A DNA stretch of 64,000 nt from Phaeodactylibacter luteus (GCF_007993045.1 NZ_VOOR01000006.1:122709-186708), one strand, 5' to 3'; positions 53,451-62,975 are shown, counted from the stretch's first letter. Numbers and translations are program-made. Notes: generated from the sequence alone by a model not told the origin.

Positions 53451-53560
53451 TATGCTGGGGCCGGGCTAGCGCTGCGGAGGGGTGGCCAGCCCGATAGGGC
53501 CGAGCGAAGAGCGAGCCCCGCAGCATAGCGCCCCTATGCCGTTAGGCAAGGGGAGCCCCC
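53451..53560 (-). repeat. interspersed structured repeat, family R1, copy F
   Basis: Reverse copy, most similar to copy A (both have CTCTTCGCTCGG/CTTTTCGCTCGG in the core and CTAGCCCGGCCCC at the end). End hairpin CCCCTATGCC-GTTA-GGCAAGGGG: stem sequence differs from all other copies yet stays paired. It lies between convergent genes, 24 bases from the stop at 53585. Confidence 0.8.
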
Positions 53561-53584
53561 AAAGCCATCTGATTGGTGGACGTT

Positions 53585-56392
53585 TTACCGCTCTCCTTTA
53601 ATGAGCTCAATATAGCCGCTCAAAATTTCAGGGCCGGGGATGATCCCGTCTACCCTTCGCTCAAAGTAACGGCACTTGTAGAAGTAGGTGCCCTCCGCCA
53701 GATTGCTGCCGGTCAGGTTCTTGCCATCCCAATTCAACTGCGGGTCTGTAGTGTTAAAGACGGTCTGCCCCCACCGGTTGAACACGGTAAACTCGACCCG
53801 CTCGATAAAGCAGGAAGACATGGGCCGGAAGATATCGTTTTGCCCGTCGCCATTTGGCGTGAAGGCATTAGGCAGGATATAGGACGGGCAGTTATCTACA
53901 CAGACGATATTGCTGAAGGCGCTTTCATTGAGGAAGGTGTCGATAGCCGTTACGGCATAGCAGCCTGCAATGCCAAACGCTGGCTTATCCTCAAGGTTGT
54001 TGAGGCGTGCATCCGCAATTTCTGCAATTTGTTGGAAGGGCTCGCCTTCAAATGGGGCATAATACACCCGGTAGCCCACGACATCGTCCGTTTCCGGGCA
54101 AATGTCCATGGGGTTCGTCCAAGTGAGGGTATTGAGCAAGCTGTTCTCATCTTCGCAGCTTATATTCTCCCCGCAATCATTTTCAACGGCAAGCTCCGGA
54201 GGGCAGGGCGCAACGTTGTCTACCGGCACGCCGCATGCTTCCTGAGAGTTGTTGAGCAGTGGGGAGGGGAGCCCAACTACCCCGTACGAACCGCTGGAGC
54301 GTATGTAGTAGCAGTATTCTTCCCCATTTACTAGCCCTGTATCCCGGTACATTTGAGCGGTGACCGTCGTTAGGGAATCGAAGGTGCCGGCTTCATTTTG
54401 ACGGAATACGGTGTACTCGGAATTGTTCCAGGGCACATTTTCGCTCCAAGACAAGGCGTTGGCGTTATCCGTAGGGGCAATAGAAAGGAAAACAGAAGAA
54501 GCCGGGTTGGTCTCGCCTAAGGGCTCCACTTCATTGTTTACATAAAAGGCGACGCGGTAGCTGTATGCTGAGCCGGCGGTGTTGAGCCCTACATCTGTGA
54601 AGCAGGTATCATTAGCCCCTGCAAAGGTAGGGGAGGTGAAAATGGCCCCGGTCGAGATGAAGTCGGTAGGGGCTGGGCTGAGCCCTGTGGCCCGGAAAAC
54701 TTCGTACACGTAGGGGCCGGGGTTTTGGAGGGTGTCCAAGTCTTCCGCTAGCGGTTTAGACCAGCAGACCTCTATTTCCCCATTTGCGCCATCTGTACTG
54801 AGCACATTGACATGCGTGATCAGCGGGATGTCCCGGTTGAGCTGAACGCAGACTTCCTCTGAAGGCAGGCTTTCCACCGCATTGTAAGTCGTGCTACCGG
54901 TTGGGGTTGACAGTGCGAACTCTGCCAGGATACGGTAGCAGTAAGTGCGGCCCCGTTCTACGTTTTCATCAAAATAAACATAGCGCCCGTCCTCCTCATC
55001 CATGATGGGCGCGTTGAAGAGCTTGGTGTAGCCGCTGCCGTCCAAGCCGGGGCTGCAGGTATCGATGGGGAGGTCGAGGCTGCCTTCTCTGCGCCATACG
55101 GTAAACCCTCTGAAGTAATCATTTTCGGTCACTTCGCAAGCATAGGGGCGCTCCCAGGATACTTGGACCACGCTAGCTTCGGAGGTGGCTTGTACATCCT
55201 CAGGCGGGGGCCCTACTACTTTAATCCGGACCGTTTTCAGGGTGGCCAGGCCTGTAGTGTCACCGAAGAAGTTATCGGTGGCTTTAAAGACTACTTGGTA
55301 ATATTGTGCAGAAATGGCCTCGCAGGGCGTCTCCCATCGGAAAGTCTTGACCACGGGGTCTTCCTCGAACGCATCGGTATCCGGTGTGAAGGTAGCTGGG
55401 CTGGCAGCGACCTCAAAGGGGCCGCCCAAGGCAGTCAGGCGCACGAGCTGATCGCTCTCCGATAAGGGGGCGGTCGCGATGACGTCAAACTCCAGGACAT
55501 CCCCTGCTACGACACAGATTTCGTCAAAGGGCACTTCAATCTCAGGAGGCAGGTTTTCGCATTCTTCAATCAGGATCTGCATGTCCCGCACGATAGAGCC
55601 AATCTCCTGCCCATTCCTGAATTCTCGGATCAAGATCGCGATATTGTATTCCCCCCTCCGCTGTGGCGCATCCCAGGTGATTTCCCCAGTCTGAGGGTTG
55701 ATGGCAATTTGGTTGCCAATGCCCGGGCCAATCATGGTGACCGGCTCGTAATTGGTCACAGGGGTGCCAATATCTTGGAGGGGCGTGATGAATTCGTAGG
55801 TCAGGCTGTCATTGTCTTCGTCAAATGCATTAGGGTTGTGGGTGAACACTTTGCCCACGCAGCCGATGTCAACGGGCGGCTGTAGCAAGACCGGGGAGTT
55901 GTTGCAGCCTTGGAACTGTGGGTTGAGAAAAGTATAAGTGGTCTCCAAATGGAAGCGGATCTGATCTGAATTGGGGAAATTGACATTCAGGATGCCGCCA
56001 TTCCGGTTGGGATCGGTCATGGTTATCTTATACGTCCCTCGGGAAGGGAAGGTGTGGGTGGCTATGTAGAAGTTCCGCTTCGTATCATTTTCGAGCAGCT
56101 CGCCCTGTGGAGGGTTGCCCGCCCCATTGCTCCTGGCTACGCTTTCGCAAAAGCCGTCCCCCCAACAGATGACAAGGGTGTCGCGGTCAGCAGGTATACT
56201 GCTGGCTTTGGTATAGGTGATGATGGTCGCTTCTATGGTCAGTCCTTCTGGCCCGGGCAGGGAGCAGTCATCGAAAACCCTGCGCACAATGATTTCCCCC
56301 GCCCGGTTGTGGGTAGCTTGTAGCGGGCTGGAGATGGTGCAGAAGAGCGCCAGTAGAAATAGCGTACGTGGCAGGTATTTTATCATAGACAT
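53585..56392 (-). CDS. large secreted protein with T9SS type B (gliding motility-associated) sorting domain
   Basis: A 935-residue exported protein; I start at the ATG at 56392 (one two codons later is equally good), giving a signal peptide cut near LQA-THNRAGEI. The opening 'THNRAGEI' is common in Bacteroidota surface proteins. The body has PKD/cadherin-like and fibronectin-III-like beta domains ('NSPVLLQPPVDIGCVGKVFTHN' region; 'VQVSWERPYACEV'; 'IEVCWSKPLAEDLD'). The C-terminal ~90 residues are the type B sorting domain ('LPNAFTPNGDGQNDIFRP', 'FTVFNRWGQTVFNT', 'WDGKNLTGSNLAEGTYFY'), exported by the type IX system. Likely an adhesin or surface-layer protein. Confidence 0.88.
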   Translation of the reverse strand: MSMIKYLPRTLFLLALFCTISSPLQATHNRAGEIIVRRVFDDCSLPGPEGLTIEATIITYTKASSIPADRDTLVICWGDGFCESVARSNGAGNPPQGELLENDTKRNFYIATHTFPSRGTYKITMTDPNRNGGILNVNFPNSDQIRFHLETTYTFLNPQFQGCNNSPVLLQPPVDIGCVGKVFTHNPNAFDEDNDSLTYEFITPLQDIGTPVTNYEPVTMIGPGIGNQIAINPQTGEITWDAPQRRGEYNIAILIREFRNGQEIGSIVRDMQILIEECENLPPEIEVPFDEICVVAGDVLEFDVIATAPLSESDQLVRLTALGGPFEVAASPATFTPDTDAFEEDPVVKTFRWETPCEAISAQYYQVVFKATDNFFGDTTGLATLKTVRIKVVGPPPEDVQATSEASVVQVSWERPYACEVTENDYFRGFTVWRREGSLDLPIDTCSPGLDGSGYTKLFNAPIMDEEDGRYVYFDENVERGRTYCYRILAEFALSTPTGSTTYNAVESLPSEEVCVQLNRDIPLITHVNVLSTDGANGEIEVCWSKPLAEDLDTLQNPGPYVYEVFRATGLSPAPTDFISTGAIFTSPTFAGANDTCFTDVGLNTAGSAYSYRVAFYVNNEVEPLGETNPASSVFLSIAPTDNANALSWSENVPWNNSEYTVFRQNEAGTFDSLTTVTAQMYRDTGLVNGEEYCYYIRSSGSYGVVGLPSPLLNNSQEACGVPVDNVAPCPPELAVENDCGENISCEDENSLLNTLTWTNPMDICPETDDVVGYRVYYAPFEGEPFQQIAEIADARLNNLEDKPAFGIAGCYAVTAIDTFLNESAFSNIVCVDNCPSYILPNAFTPNGDGQNDIFRPMSSCFIERVEFTVFNRWGQTVFNTTDPQLNWDGKNLTGSNLAEGTYFYKCRYFERRVDGIIPGPEILSGYIELIKGER

Positions 56393-56533
56393 AGGCGAAG
56401 GCTTTAACTTGTTGTGCAGAAGATACGTACAACTGCCGTACAGGCGATGATGGTTAGCATAATTTTTAACGGGCAACCCCTTGAAATAGTTTGTGCCAGA
56501 GGCCTTCAAGCCATTGATTTACTGCTTGTACGA

Positions 56534-56567
56534 CAAAAAAAGAAGCACTCCCTCGAGGGAGTGCTTC
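56534..56567 (-). terminator. terminator of the minus-strand lipoprotein transcript
   Basis: A 26-base perfect palindrome, GAAGCACTCCCTC (56542-56554) with GAGGGAGTGCTTC (56555-56567); on the minus strand it is followed by a run of seven T. It most likely ended the transcript of the gene whose stop is now 225 bases away at 56792, with MITE copy 2 inserted in between. Confidence 0.8.
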
Positions 56568-56618
56568 AATAAAATACTACTTAAACCTGTCAAAATAGAC
56601 GTTCAGGGGAGACTTAGC

Positions 56619-56787
56619 CTAGTGCCTCAAGCCATAAATCCTTGACACCCCAAGTTTTGTTATTTTCCGCCTCCTCTTCGTTAAAGAACCGCTCCTTTAG
56701 CTCAGGCAAAAGTCGCGAACCTTCGCCTTGATTAGTCGGAAAATAACTTCAACTTAAGTATCAGAGATTTATGACTTAAGGCACTAG
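56619..56787 (-). mobile_element. MITE-like element, family M1, copy 2
   Basis: 169 bp, CTAG to CTAG, inverted relative to copy 1 and about 96% identical to it (7 differences). The central hairpin here is CTTTAGC-TCAG-GCAAAAG with one mismatch, and the inner inverted repeat has one or two. It ends 4 bases from the stop codon of the lipoprotein gene at 56792, between that gene and its terminator. Confidence 0.8.
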
Positions 56788-56791
56788 CGGT

Positions 56792-58552
56792 TTACTCGAA
56801 AGGGTTGCTCTCCAGGTATTCGATATACTCATCGCAGGCCTGATCAGGGACTTCAATGTCGGTGTAGTCAAAAATGATAGTCCTGCCATCGGCTTCATAG
56901 TTGATATTGACCGTTTCCGTGAAGCTGTAGACCGGGCTGTCAATGATGACTGTGGTATCTGTAGTCGGCACTTGCAGGTCGAAAATGCAGCGGTCGAGGC
57001 TGAGGTAAGAAATACGGAAATCATAGTATTCCCCAATATTCAGAGAGGAAGTAGAGCCTTCGCCTTCAATCAGCCAGCCTAGGGGGGCGTAAGTATCGCA
57101 GCCAGTCTCCCGGTAAAAGATGGGCACGCTCGGGCTGACGACCAAGTCGTTGTAATCAGAAGAGCAAGTGCCGGAAACCGTCACAAAAATGCGGGTGAGC
57201 ATATCATTGGACAATGGCTCAGAGAGGTCCAAGGTCAGGTTCTCACCGCAAGGGAGGAAGTCGGGCGAAGTGTAAAGCAAGTCGCCGGTGGAGCAAGGGC
57301 CTGCGCCATTGGTATAGACCTTGAAGTACACCTCTGTATTGGCCATGGTATTGCCGATGATGACGCTGATGGTCTGCCCGTTGTAGAAACGAGTCTGATA
57401 AGTGGTCAGGATGGCGTCATTGTCCGCGCGGATGATCTCCACGAAATAATAGCGTTCGGGGTCAGTCCGGAACTGATTGGTGTTGAGGATGTCGATTTCC
57501 GTAAATGGCCGGCAGAAACGGCGGCCTCCGAGGAACCAAGTAGAGAGGTGGGCTTGTTCGAAGCGGGCGTAAAGGCGGTTGCCGGCATCAGCAACTACGA
57601 CAGCCTCTGTTTCTTCTTGCCACAGGCCCAGCTCTTCGTTGAAGCTCCACACCGGGATGCGGTCGCCGGCCTCTACCTTCATTTCCGTCACCGGGTTGAT
57701 GGCGTCATCTGCAAGCTTTACCGTCACTTCCAAGGGTTGGGAGAAGGTCTTCACTTCCCCTTCGGCCGTTTCCATTTCCAGAGAGTAAGTGGCCAGGCTG
57801 GTAAAGATGGATTCTCCCAGGTGGTTGCCTGCTTTGTCGAGGGCATCAGCCCCGTACAGATCTACGGGGGACATTTCATGTACGCCCCGCTTGCTGAAGT
57901 CGTAGTGCGCCATAAACGCTTCCACGCTGCCGGTCAGCTTGCGGCCGTCTGCAGCCAAGAACTCGGTTTGAGGCGCTACAGTCACTTCCAGTTGTTCGCC
58001 GGTGCTGACCGCTGCTGCACGTAGGCGGGTGCTGCTCTCGAGCCCCCTCTGCGTTACTTTCAAGCTGTTGCGGTCGGTCTGTATGCCATCGATACGGCTG
58101 TTCTTCGCAAGCAGGCGGACCGTCTTGAACTGATTGTCCTCGTTGTCGATACGGTAGTAGCGGGTGGTTGGCAAATAGCCCTCCGCTTCAATTTTCACTG
58201 CAAACTCGATAGGGTCTATCGTGCTGTACTGCTCAATTTTACGGATGCCAATAGAAATAAAGCCAACGCTCGGGTCCTGAGGGTTGATGTTCATCCGCAG
58301 GTCTTTCTCGCCAAATACGGTATAAACTTTGTCCCGGTCAGGGCCCAGCGTGGTGATTTTCACATCTGTAGGGATCTCCTCGCCAGGCGTTGCAGGGAGC
58401 ACCTGTATCGTCAGTGGGTTCTTGAGCAGGTCCGTGTTGAGGTTGAGAGAAGTGCCCTTCAGGACATCCTCCATCTTGGTGCAGGATACTGTGCTAAGGG
58501 CCATAGCCGCTAGCAACAGAGCAAGCCTTGTTAGATCGTTTAACTTTTTCAT
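56792..58552 (-). CDS. large lipoprotein of unknown function
   Basis: A 586-residue lipoprotein (lipobox VSC, Cys24). Successive beta-rich domains can be guessed: an N-terminal module (30-155, 'LTIQVLPATPGEEIPTDVKI' and 'FAVKIEAEGYLPTTRYYRI'), a middle domain (170-350) with 'ATYSLEMETAEGEVKTFSQP' and 'VEAGDRIPVWSFNEELGLWQ', a phrase typical of Bacteroidota carboxypeptidase-like surface proteins, and a C-terminal half rich in Cys pairs. No named domain is certain. It lies 18 bases behind a beta-barrel gene and is surely co-transcribed, so the two may form an outer-membrane complex. Confidence 0.8.
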   Translation of the reverse strand: MKKLNDLTRLALLLAAMALSTVSCTKMEDVLKGTSLNLNTDLLKNPLTIQVLPATPGEEIPTDVKITTLGPDRDKVYTVFGEKDLRMNINPQDPSVGFISIGIRKIEQYSTIDPIEFAVKIEAEGYLPTTRYYRIDNEDNQFKTVRLLAKNSRIDGIQTDRNSLKVTQRGLESSTRLRAAAVSTGEQLEVTVAPQTEFLAADGRKLTGSVEAFMAHYDFSKRGVHEMSPVDLYGADALDKAGNHLGESIFTSLATYSLEMETAEGEVKTFSQPLEVTVKLADDAINPVTEMKVEAGDRIPVWSFNEELGLWQEETEAVVVADAGNRLYARFEQAHLSTWFLGGRRFCRPFTEIDILNTNQFRTDPERYYFVEIIRADNDAILTTYQTRFYNGQTISVIIGNTMANTEVYFKVYTNGAGPCSTGDLLYTSPDFLPCGENLTLDLSEPLSNDMLTRIFVTVSGTCSSDYNDLVVSPSVPIFYRETGCDTYAPLGWLIEGEGSTSSLNIGEYYDFRISYLSLDRCIFDLQVPTTDTTVIIDSPVYSFTETVNINYEADGRTIIFDYTDIEVPDQACDEYIEYLESNPFE

Positions 58553-58570
58553 GATTAATTCAGGATTATC

Positions 58571-59302
58571 TTATTCAGGATTAAAAGAAAAGCCAATTCG
58601 TATGTTGACTACCGGGTACCACCGGTAGGGGGATAAATTGCGGGTGAGCACTTTAGCATTGTGCTCGTTATTCCGGATCAGGCTCGTGCCGTCCACGAAA
58701 ATTTCGGGGGCTCCTTTATAGTAGGCGCCCAGGTCTGCGCTGATAGAAACCCTGCGGTTTGCATCAATGACATGGCCCAGGCCTAAGCCCAGGTAAGGGT
58801 TGAACAACAGGTTGTACCTCACACCGCCCATTACGTAGCCTAGCTCATCCGGTTCGAAAGCGATATCATTGAACTGCACCGCATCTCTCAGTTTTATGGA
58901 GCCGCTGATCTGATTGTTGAAGAAGAAAGCCATTCCGCCCACAAGCCGGATGCCGCCGTTGTGCGTGAGGGAATAGTCCCAAAGGGCTGTAAGCGCAGTT
59001 TGCCGTACATCGAGGTTGATAGAGGCGTAGTAGGCAAAGCGGTTGAAGTTGGTCTCCCATTTGCGCAGGCTGAAATCCATAAAATCTATGCCATACCTGA
59101 TGGCCCAGCGGCCGGGCATGTCCTTGGCATAGGAGAGCCCGGCTAAAGCGCTAGACCCTGTAGAAAAGCTAAAAGAAGCAGTGTTGCAATGCCGGTAAAG
59201 GCTACAGGTATCAGATTGCCCTGCCGCCCCGAGCTGCAGCAAGCTCAGAAAAACCAGCAATAGCCAGCAAAGGCCGTTATGTCGGAGCGTTTTTTGGGGC
59301 AA
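58571..59302 (-). CDS. outer-membrane beta-barrel protein of unknown function
   Basis: A 243-residue protein with signal peptide (1-28, cut near AAGQ). The mature part shows about eight to ten amphipathic strands ('WAIRYGIDFMDFSLRKW', 'RFAYYASINLDVRQTALTAL', 'GGIRLVGGMAFFFNNQ', 'GYVMGGVRYNLLF', 'VSISADLGAYYKG') and a C-terminal strand 'YPVVNIRIGFSFNPE' with an aromatic near the end. It fits small OmpA/OmpW-like barrels. First gene of the two-gene operon with the lipoprotein at 56792. Confidence 0.8.
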   Translation of the reverse strand: MPQKTLRHNGLCWLLLVFLSLLQLGAAGQSDTCSLYRHCNTASFSFSTGSSALAGLSYAKDMPGRWAIRYGIDFMDFSLRKWETNFNRFAYYASINLDVRQTALTALWDYSLTHNGGIRLVGGMAFFFNNQISGSIKLRDAVQFNDIAFEPDELGYVMGGVRYNLLFNPYLGLGLGHVIDANRRVSISADLGAYYKGAPEIFVDGTSLIRNNEHNAKVLTRNLSPYRWYPVVNIRIGFSFNPE

Positions 59303-59818
59303 AACTTTTACTTTAAGCGTTCAATAATTTTACTCTCACCTTCAGCTAAAATGCTGCAATTGACCGTTTTGGGCTTGTTGCCAGTTCACGGGCCCAATGC
59401 GCCTGCCGCTTGTTGCCATCAGCGCCCCGCCGTGAGCCCAACTATCAGCATAAATGTTTGTATATGTGCTCGGGGCGCTAGCGCTCCGGGCTAAAAACGA
59501 TTTTGTGCTGTTTCAAATGATTGGTTAGTGCAAACAGGATGTAGAGCCTGATCATGAACAACAGGCTACATTGCTTAGTGTAGTAGTTACGCTTATCGTA
59601 GAAGGTAGTGGGATTATGTGGTAGCGGGGGCACGGCAATCGGAAAACTGACGTTGGGGGGACCCTAGCTTAGACCGCTGCAATAAAGCTATTTTATACTT
59701 TGAGGCTGCTGACACCGGTGTTGCCTCATATTTTACAAAGCACAAAATAAGAAAATTTAGCTGTATAAAAAGAGTGCGCTCAGCTATTTTCTCAAGGGCT
59801 GGGCCGGTGCAGTAGGGC
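59303..59818 (+). other. long non-coding gap
   Basis: Divergent intergenic region of about 650 bases in total (to 59952). It contains an imperfect GC-rich hairpin near 59470-59492 (CGGGGCGC TA GCGCTCCGG) and AT-rich stretches after 59690. I found no frame with protein character. The promoter of the barrel gene should be near 59303-59345. Confidence 0.4.
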
Positions 59819-59826
59819 TATCTTTG
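59819..59826 (+). promoter_or_regulatory. Bacteroidota -7 promoter element (TATCTTTG)
   Basis: Exact TAnnTTTG match, predicted start near 59833, leaving a leader of about 120 bases before the serine hydrolase start at 59953. Confidence 0.45.
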
Positions 59827-59952
59827 AATGTCGCTGTACGTAATTTATCTAAAATGCTGATTTGGCAGTATGATTTTTGGCATTCTCCGCGTTTGCTGCT
59901 AAACTTGTAGTCTTTTTAAACGGTCATTTCACCAAGTATTTTTTTAACAAAA

Positions 59953-61185
59953 GTGAAGTCTGTGCCAGAACGACTTACAATCCTTCAAAAGGCTATATAT
60001 ACGTTTTTTGTATTCTTTGCCGCAGCGGCTACGGCCAGTATGCCCCAGCCTGCCTATGTAGAGGGCGGCCATCGTTCGGCGGCTATTGCGGCCTGGGCGG
60101 AAGCCATGGATGCTTCTACAGTGGCATTCTTAGATGCCCAGCTGCACAGGCTTGAGCAGTCGTTTGCCCTCGAAGGGGTGCCCGGCTATGCATACGCAGT
60201 GGTAAAGGATGGGGTCATTGTAGCTATGGAAGGGGGAGGGGCCTGCAGCCTAAGCGGCGGGGAGCCGGTCACTTCTAGCACGCTTTTCAGGGTAGCTTCC
60301 CTGTCGAAAGGGATGACTGGCGTGCTTGCAGCCTATCTGCAGGGGCAAGGGGCGTTTTCTTGGGCAGACCCCCTTGGGCGCTTTTGGGCGGAGGGGAAAG
60401 CTGCTTTGCCGCAGCACATCCAAGACCTTACCCTTCAGCAGCTTTTAAGCCATACCACTGGCTTGCCCAGGCATACTTTTTCAAACCTGTTGAACATGGA
60501 CCGGCCCTATCCGCTGATATTGGGCATGCTCGGGCAAGTGCCCCTTTCACATGAGCCGGGCACTTTCCATAACTACCAAAATGTAGCCTTCAACCTTGCG
60601 GCCGACTTTATGGAAGGGGCGTGCCAAGAGCCCTTTGGCCAACTGCTGCAGGTGCAGCTCTTCAAGCCTTTGGGCATGGCGACCGCAGGCTGTGGTCTGA
60701 GCCACTATCAAAAGGCCCGGGAAAAAGCAAAGCCCCACCAAAAGAGGGCTGATGGGTATGTCGAAGCGGAAGTCTCCCCGGGGTATTACGAAGTGCCCGC
60801 GGCAGCTGGTGTCAATGCCAGCATCAAAGACATGGCCAATTGGCTGCAAGCCATGATGGGCAGCAAGCCGGGCGTGCTCTCGCAGCAAGCTCTGCAAGAG
60901 GTGTTTTCGCCTATAGCCGATATACCTATTGGGGAGCGGTCTTTGCGGCATTGGCCGGGCATTACATCCGCTCACTATGGGCTTGGCTGGCGCTTGATCG
61001 ACTGGCAGGGCACAGCGGTGCACACGCACAGCGGTTATGTGGATGGCTTCCGCGCAGAGATCGGCTTTCTCCCGAAAGAGGATATTGGCATTGTGGTCCT
61101 CTCCAATGGGGCCAACCATACGGTCGGGGCGTTTGTCCCCGCTTTCCTGCAAGGTTACCTGGAGCGCTTTGGCCCCCAATCCTGA
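59953..61185 (+). CDS. serine beta-lactamase-like hydrolase (class C/penicillin-binding fold)
   Basis: A 410-residue protein starting with GTG (a second GTG three codons later is possible); an N-terminal hydrophobic stretch (11-29) acts as signal or anchor. Catalytic motifs: SLSK (Ser116, Lys119) in 'RVASLSKGMTG', YQN (Tyr208) in 'FHNYQNVAFN', and HSG in 'AVHTHSGYVDGF'. 'QLLSHTTGLPRHTF' and 'AAGVNASIKDMANWLQAMM' are typical of this family. It may be a beta-lactamase, D,D-peptidase or esterase; the family covers all three, and substrate cannot be read from sequence. The next gene converges with 10 bases between stops. Confidence 0.88.
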   Translation: MKSVPERLTILQKAIYTFFVFFAAAATASMPQPAYVEGGHRSAAIAAWAEAMDASTVAFLDAQLHRLEQSFALEGVPGYAYAVVKDGVIVAMEGGGACSLSGGEPVTSSTLFRVASLSKGMTGVLAAYLQGQGAFSWADPLGRFWAEGKAALPQHIQDLTLQQLLSHTTGLPRHTFSNLLNMDRPYPLILGMLGQVPLSHEPGTFHNYQNVAFNLAADFMEGACQEPFGQLLQVQLFKPLGMATAGCGLSHYQKAREKAKPHQKRADGYVEAEVSPGYYEVPAAAGVNASIKDMANWLQAMMGSKPGVLSQQALQEVFSPIADIPIGERSLRHWPGITSAHYGLGWRLIDWQGTAVHTHSGYVDGFRAEIGFLPKEDIGIVVLSNGANHTVGAFVPAFLQGYLERFGPQS

Positions 61186-61195
61186 ACGCTTGCCG

Positions 61196-62179
61196 CTACC
61201 AAAGCATAGGATGGAAACGTACCTTCCCTTGTGGGCTGAGCTCCAGCGAAGGGCTAGGGATTTTAATCCAGTTGAGGAGTGAGCAGGCGGTGCGCAGCCA
61301 CGGTTTGCGGAACGGGATTTTCTTTAAGTCAATGTCAAAGGAAAGGTAGTACTGCCGCTGCCGCTGCAAGGCAGCGGGTGCGGAAAAGTTGGCTCCAGTT
61401 GATTCGTCAGCCCAGGTATTGCCGTGCCCGCCGTACATATTGCTGGCGCCGTACCCGGCAGCGAGGTTGAGCCATGGTGGCAGCCAGCTCGGGGCGTCCT
61501 CTCCGCAGAAGGAGGCAAGATTGGCCGATGCCCATATGATCTGCCCGTTGTAGTCTTTAAGGAAGGCTTCGGCATAGCGCTGCCCGTACAGGTCATAAGC
61601 CCTTTCCCTAAGGGTAGACTGCTGTGCGCCATCTGTTGAAAAGATTGGGGCAGTGCTGTACCTAGGGCGCGTATTGGACATCTTGAAGCGGATGCGCTGC
61701 TCGCCCCAAGCCCACTGTTGGGCGGCGAATGCCCCTACGCCCAAGGTGTTAAAGCCGATGTCGTACCAAGAGAACCCCCACTTTTCAGAAAAACCGTCCA
61801 TTACCTCTATAGTGCCTTGAAGCACGGTGCCTACCCCAATGGCGAGCAGTGTCGAACGGCCCGGGCGCAGGCCAGTCCAGCGCAAGCCCCGGTAGGCAAT
61901 ATCGGCCTGCGCATAAGCTGTCATCAAATGCCCGGCTTTGTCCATGCCCATCCACTCTCCGCTGTCGTCAAAAGTGCGGAAAGGGCCAAGGTCGTAGTTT
62001 TTGTACCAAGCATGGTATAGCCCTACGGAGGCACCTGCATACAAGCCAGCGCCCACGCCCGCACAGGCCCAGAAACGCGCTTGGTTGAAGGTGTCGGAGG
62101 GCATCAAAAACTGCTTTTGCCCCGAAGCAGGGCTGCTGAGGCAAAAAAGTAGGATAAGGGGAAAATATAGCCGGTACAT
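61196..62179 (-). CDS. DUF2279 family protein
   Basis: A 327-residue exported protein (signal peptide 1-20, cut near ASGQ). Family DUF2279 is recognised by 'GMDKAGHLMTAYAQADIAYR' and 'MDGFSEKWGFSWYDIGFNTLGVGAF' (in parts): a membrane-embedded helical domain like YfiM. The second half ('RERAYDLYGQRYAEAFLKDY', 'PPWLNLAAGYGASNMYGG', 'YYLSFDIDLKKIPF') is the Bacteroidota extension, beta-rich. Function unknown. It follows the DUF4197 gene by 61 bases on the same strand. Confidence 0.85.
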   Translation of the reverse strand: MYRLYFPLILLFCLSSPASGQKQFLMPSDTFNQARFWACAGVGAGLYAGASVGLYHAWYKNYDLGPFRTFDDSGEWMGMDKAGHLMTAYAQADIAYRGLRWTGLRPGRSTLLAIGVGTVLQGTIEVMDGFSEKWGFSWYDIGFNTLGVGAFAAQQWAWGEQRIRFKMSNTRPRYSTAPIFSTDGAQQSTLRERAYDLYGQRYAEAFLKDYNGQIIWASANLASFCGEDAPSWLPPWLNLAAGYGASNMYGGHGNTWADESTGANFSAPAALQRQRQYYLSFDIDLKKIPFRKPWLRTACSLLNWIKIPSPSLELSPQGKVRFHPMLW

Positions 62180-62240
62180 GCCTCAAAGATAAGCGATGCA
62201 CCGGCAAAATTTCAGGCTGGGCCTGTTAAAGGCTGGGGGC

Positions 62241-62975
62241 TTATTGCCTTTGCTTGGCAAAAACGCGCTTTAGCAGGTCTGATGTCCGGGCACTAGCGTT
62301 CTCACGGATATCTTTTTCCTTGACTTCTACCAGCGCAAAAAGCCCTTCTAAGGACCGGGACGTGACGTAGTCGTCTAGCTCCGGGTTGGCTTTTTGCACC
62401 AAGGGGAGTTTGTTGTAAGCCACGACAGCGCTCTTCCAATAAGCCCGTGCATTGACCTCGTCAAGGGCATTGATGATGACGGGCTTGAAGCCGTCGTAGA
62501 GCCCCTGATAGGTAGTGCCGTAGAGGTATTGGGTGGCAGCATTATCCTGGCCGGTAAGGATGTCCATAGCGTCTTGGAAACTCATTTGGCGGATAGCATC
62601 GGTAAATATGGGCTGTGCTTTTTGAGCAGCTAGCTCCGCTGCACGGTTCATCCGTATGGTGAGCTCTTCCTCTAGGTTCTGGAAGCCAGGCACTGCGCGG
62701 AGCCTGCGTGCAATGTCGCGCACATCGTCCGGCAGCTCAATTTTATATTGGCTTTTGAGGAACCCATCCTCCGCAGATAAAAAACCGCTGGCCTCGCTCG
62801 CGCCCAGTGTGAGCGCCTCCCTGAGCCCAGCTGCTGCGTCTTCTGCACTAAGGGGGGTGTCTGTGCCCAGCAGGCCGTCTTTAGCCGATTTGAGCTTGTC
62901 TTTCCAGGCTTGCCCGAAAGAGGGGGCGAGCGCCAAAAGGGATAAGGTGAGTGCAAAAATCCATTTGAGTTGCAT
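62241..62975 (-). CDS. DUF4197 family protein
   Basis: A 244-residue exported protein (signal peptide 1-21, cut near SFGQ). It carries the DUF4197 pattern: 'AAGLREALTLGASEASGFLS', 'KIELPDDVRDIARRLRAVPG', 'ELTIRMNRAAELAAQKAQPIF', 'MSFQDAMDILTGQDNAATQYL', 'YKYVTSRS'-type end ('LDDYVTSRSLEGLFALVEVK'). All helical, no catalytic residues known. Widespread in Gram-negative bacteria, role unknown. First gene of a pair with the DUF2279 gene. Confidence 0.9.
   Translation of the reverse strand: MQLKWIFALTLSLLALAPSFGQAWKDKLKSAKDGLLGTDTPLSAEDAAAGLREALTLGASEASGFLSAEDGFLKSQYKIELPDDVRDIARRLRAVPGFQNLEEELTIRMNRAAELAAQKAQPIFTDAIRQMSFQDAMDILTGQDNAATQYLYGTTYQGLYDGFKPVIINALDEVNARAYWKSAVVAYNKLPLVQKANPELDDYVTSRSLEGLFALVEVKEKDIRENASARTSDLLKRVFAKQRQ

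Noticed and set aside
56542..56567. 26-base perfect palindrome considered as an operator
   Set aside because: It is followed on the minus strand by seven T and lies after a gene, so a terminator explains it fully.
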